Source: Styela clava (Eukaryota > Chordata > Ascidiacea > Stolidobranchia > Styelidae). From it: DNA of 64,000 nucleotides. This document shows, one piece after another, positions 61,037-64,000 of this stretch. Location of the stretch: assembly GCF_964204865.1 (NCBI RefSeq), contig NC_135258.1:8795001-8859000 (forward strand), given 5' to 3'. The notes under the pieces are model-generated. The model did no database searches. It saw only the letters and a program-made list of their open reading frames with translations, and had not been told where the DNA came from. The position numbers and the translations under genes were made by a program. Every line of letters starts with the position of its first letter. Position 1 is the first letter of the stretch.

Positions 61037-64000
61037 TTAATGAGGACAAAACAACGTTGAATCCATCGGTATGAGATATTAATAGAATAACTCCAATGCT
61101 GCATGAACTCCATGCGTAGTCGAGTTAAAAGAATAAGAATAACTCATTTCGTATAGTTTCGATTTTAATGAAGATTTTGATATTATATTCGAATTAGATT
61201 TTATACCCAAAATATAAAACAATTGTGTGACATATATACTTGAAATACTAAACTGAAGAGTCAAATAAATTCTGCAGTAATGATTTTTATGTGAAACAAA
61301 TTATGAGAGACTTTTTTCCAGTCTATCAATTTCAGTTGATTCAAGAATATGACTTTTAAAGAAACTAACTTGTCGTGAATTAGAGATGTAAGCCTAAGTG
61401 AATCGTAAAAATTAACTCCCTATATAAAAATTGCAAATAATTGACCAAGTCGCGAGTCATACCTCATCCTCAAATGCACTTCAATGAACAACCTTAAAAG
61501 CATGTGAAGATAATTGTTTTATATGTTCCAAGTCAATAACGTTTAACGCTGATCATATAAATTGAACTGCCTTTATGATTAGGATTGTCATATAATACCC
61601 ATAATATTTGGGGATGTATAATTTTACATACTTGCCATTTCTGTTTTGCATTGTTGCGTGTGCAAGATTAATTTGGAATAGTCTTATTAACTTAAATTTT
61701 ACGGTGAGTTAAAAGATAGGAATGCATATGATCAGAATACATTTCATGATATCATGATATAAAATATCTCTTCTTGCACTCATTATATCATTTTATTAAT
61801 AATTTTTAAATTTGCACCAATAGTACTCACTTTGTTGTGGATTTGTTAGGACAAGTAAAGCACATATTTGAACTCTTTAAAATTACAAGAAAAGCGGTGA
61901 GCAACTCAACTCCAAATGAGAGTTATTAATATCAATGACGTGCACCATCGCGTGATGAATTTTTGAGTAGTGCCACTGGCACAAGATGTAATTACATATG
62001 AGATTATTCTCTGATCAAGCATGACTATTTACCAACACACATCGCGTTTATATTTCTTTATTTTATAATATTATTTCATATTATATTCGCCATGGGAAAT
62101 CAAGAGAGTAATGCTCAAATATATTGACACGAAAATCGCGCATACGTATTGATACGATAAGGACTTTTTCAATGGTATTATTCATTTTTAGATTGCACTA
62201 TAAAAAAAGCAGTTTAATTTTATTGTAATCAAATTTAACAAATCAATTTGCTACTTTTTGTAGTCTTCTGTGAGTCGTTTTATCGCTGCTTGATCGAAAG
62301 AATTTAATTTAAGCACTGAAAATCTATATATTTCGCAGTATAAGCGATGTTGATGTTGGTGTCGATGACTGAATTTGAGACAACACTTTAATGTTTTATT
62401 CAAATTTTAAACTTTACGATCAAAGCAAGTACAAATAAGACTGTGGTGGAAGATTATCTCGATATTGAAATCAAAATACCTTAATGATTTAACTTCTTCA
62501 CGCGATTGCTGACACGGGGGTTCAAGAAATATGATAACTTTGCATACTCAATGCTATGTCAGAGTCAGGTGTCCAGTTCATTTACGGTTTGGTCATGGTA
62601 TTGAAAAAGTGCGTAAGACTTTCCGAAAATGCGATCTATATTTGCAGATCGATTCCCAAAAATAACTCGAAGTGGTTGTTTTTGTCGACATAAAAATCAA
62701 ACGGATGTCATTTTTGGTATAAATAGCAAATATGGTAAACTAAATCAACTGCAACGATACAAACAATCAAATTTACCTATTTCTTACTAAATGGATTTGC
62801 TTTCCCATGACACTCATTTTTTGTCCATTACTGTTTTTATGCGATACCCAAGAATACGTTTTACGCTGTCCACGCTTATTAAATTAATAAAAATAACAGA
62901 AATTCTTCGGGGCCATTGCTTGTGATAAGTAGCCAGTTTAAAGACCGGTCATCATACCAGCCTGGATAAAAATCAATGGTGTTTAGGTTGGAAATACCAA
63001 GCTTGGTATTTGATCTATATTATTAAGGAACTTCTTGTTCCGTCCAAGAATAAGAAAATACTGCCATGAAGAAAATACTACTTGTATAGAAAAATAGCAA
63101 CCTTATCACATATCAACGAGAAATATACATAGGAATTTATTGATGTAGTTAGTATTCGCACCTAATTTTAACAACTGTCTCACACACGAATTCAAATTGT
63201 CGTGAATATGAGATAAATTAGTTAGGAGTTCACGCCTTTTTTTACATTACCCCCTGATAGTGATATACAATAGAAATCATTGAATTAATGATGCTGAACA
63301 TTCATTATTATATATAAATTTTACACAGACACAAAATTTACACATGATATTCAGCGTTCTTATAATTTTAAAGCCTATAGCAAAAACTCACAAAAAACTG
63401 TAGATGACAAACTTTTTACGGATTTGAAAAATGCGCGGTATTAGCGAGATTATGTGCAAAATATTATATATAACTTAAATATGTTGATACCACCACGCCG
63501 TCGTTCTGTGGGTCACCTTAATGCTCATATGTCAACATACATATGGCAGAGGCCACGCAAGGTTGCAAGAGGTCACACGATGTGTGGCAATAGCATCAGC
63601 GCAGCGTTTGATTTGATTTTCTGCCCGACTAGAGGTCTTAACAAACGACTTAGGTAATTTTCTTCGCTTTGAAATCTTTTGATCCAGTTTAATGGCAATA
63701 ATAATATTAATAATATCGCCATACCACACGCAGGTTTCCAAGTTTTGTTAAAAACTAATAACTTAAATAACGTTAAGCTTGACCAAACATAAAATAGTTT
63801 GATGTGCTCAAATTGAAACTACAATGTTGGTATAGTAAATAATAAACATTGATTCGTTTTGAGGATGTATGACCTACTATATAAATAAAAATTAAACATG
63901 TTCGTTCTATAGGTTTATATTTAGGCATTAATAATCAATATTTATTCATAAGCTGTATATGAACTCTTCGAAAAAATTACGAATTTTCAACTTAACCCAT
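61037..64000. other. Unassigned right end of the window
   Basis: AT-rich. Frames are 69 codons or fewer, with no recognised motifs. If the 60.9 kb exon is real, upstream exons of that minus-strand gene should lie here or beyond the window, but none was identified. Confidence 0.35.

Noticed and set aside
1..64000. tRNA genes, rRNA, CRISPR arrays, operons
   Set aside because: No cloverleaf with intact A and B boxes, no rRNA-like conserved blocks, no regularly spaced repeats; the sequence is eukaryotic.

Overview
The window is AT-rich, intron-rich animal DNA. Every protein gene that can be supported is split by GT-AG introns. The closest family resemblances are to invertebrate chordates, most likely an ascidian tunicate. 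The reasons are two full-length Wnt5-like genes and a tandem family of short secreted peptides laid out like ascidian styelin or insect cecropin precursors (signal peptide, basic amphipathic region, acidic tail). The organism assignment is inference from protein families and was not checked against any database.

Layout. (1) 1-900: the terminal exon of a carboxylesterase-type gene running in from the left. (2) 1.2-13 kb: no convincing genes; it holds a hAT-like element with near-perfect target-site duplications, fragments of other hAT-like ends, and two dispersed repeats. (3) 13.0-21.7 kb, plus strand: a complete five-exon Wnt gene of 372 codons. (4) 26.3-40.0 kb, minus strand: a second complete five-exon Wnt gene of 357 codons, tail-to-tail with the first. 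Three of its five coding exons (140, 153 and 459 nt) are identical in length to those of the first gene and all four intron phases match, so the pair is a local inverted duplication. Each keeps 24 cysteines in the mature part, the lipidated serine in CHGVSGSC and one conserved N-glycosylation site. (5) 44.0-57 kb: three intact copies (plus, minus, plus) of a four-coding-exon gene for a small cationic secreted peptide, each with a noncoding first exon, a TATA box and a kappaB-like site at matching spacing. The first two copies lie in arms of a roughly 3.2-3.5 kb inverted duplication separated by about 400 bp; the third is a direct duplicate, and a fourth upstream-only relic sits at 52.6 kb. (6) 57-64 kb: mostly unassigned, with one possible minus-strand exon resembling the HAT-repeat region of UTP6 and a further copy of the repeat that inserted into the second peptide gene.

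How the parts relate. The Wnts would be secreted, lipid-modified signalling ligands, and the duplicated pair could have divided roles: the minus-strand copy has lost the conserved Phe-Gly stretch before the SRE/SKE motif. The peptide cluster looks like an innate-immune effector locus: promoter architecture and acidic tail are conserved while the cationic mature region differs between copies. No functional link between the Wnt pair and the peptide cluster is visible beyond adjacency. No tRNA, rRNA, CRISPR array or bacterial feature was seen.
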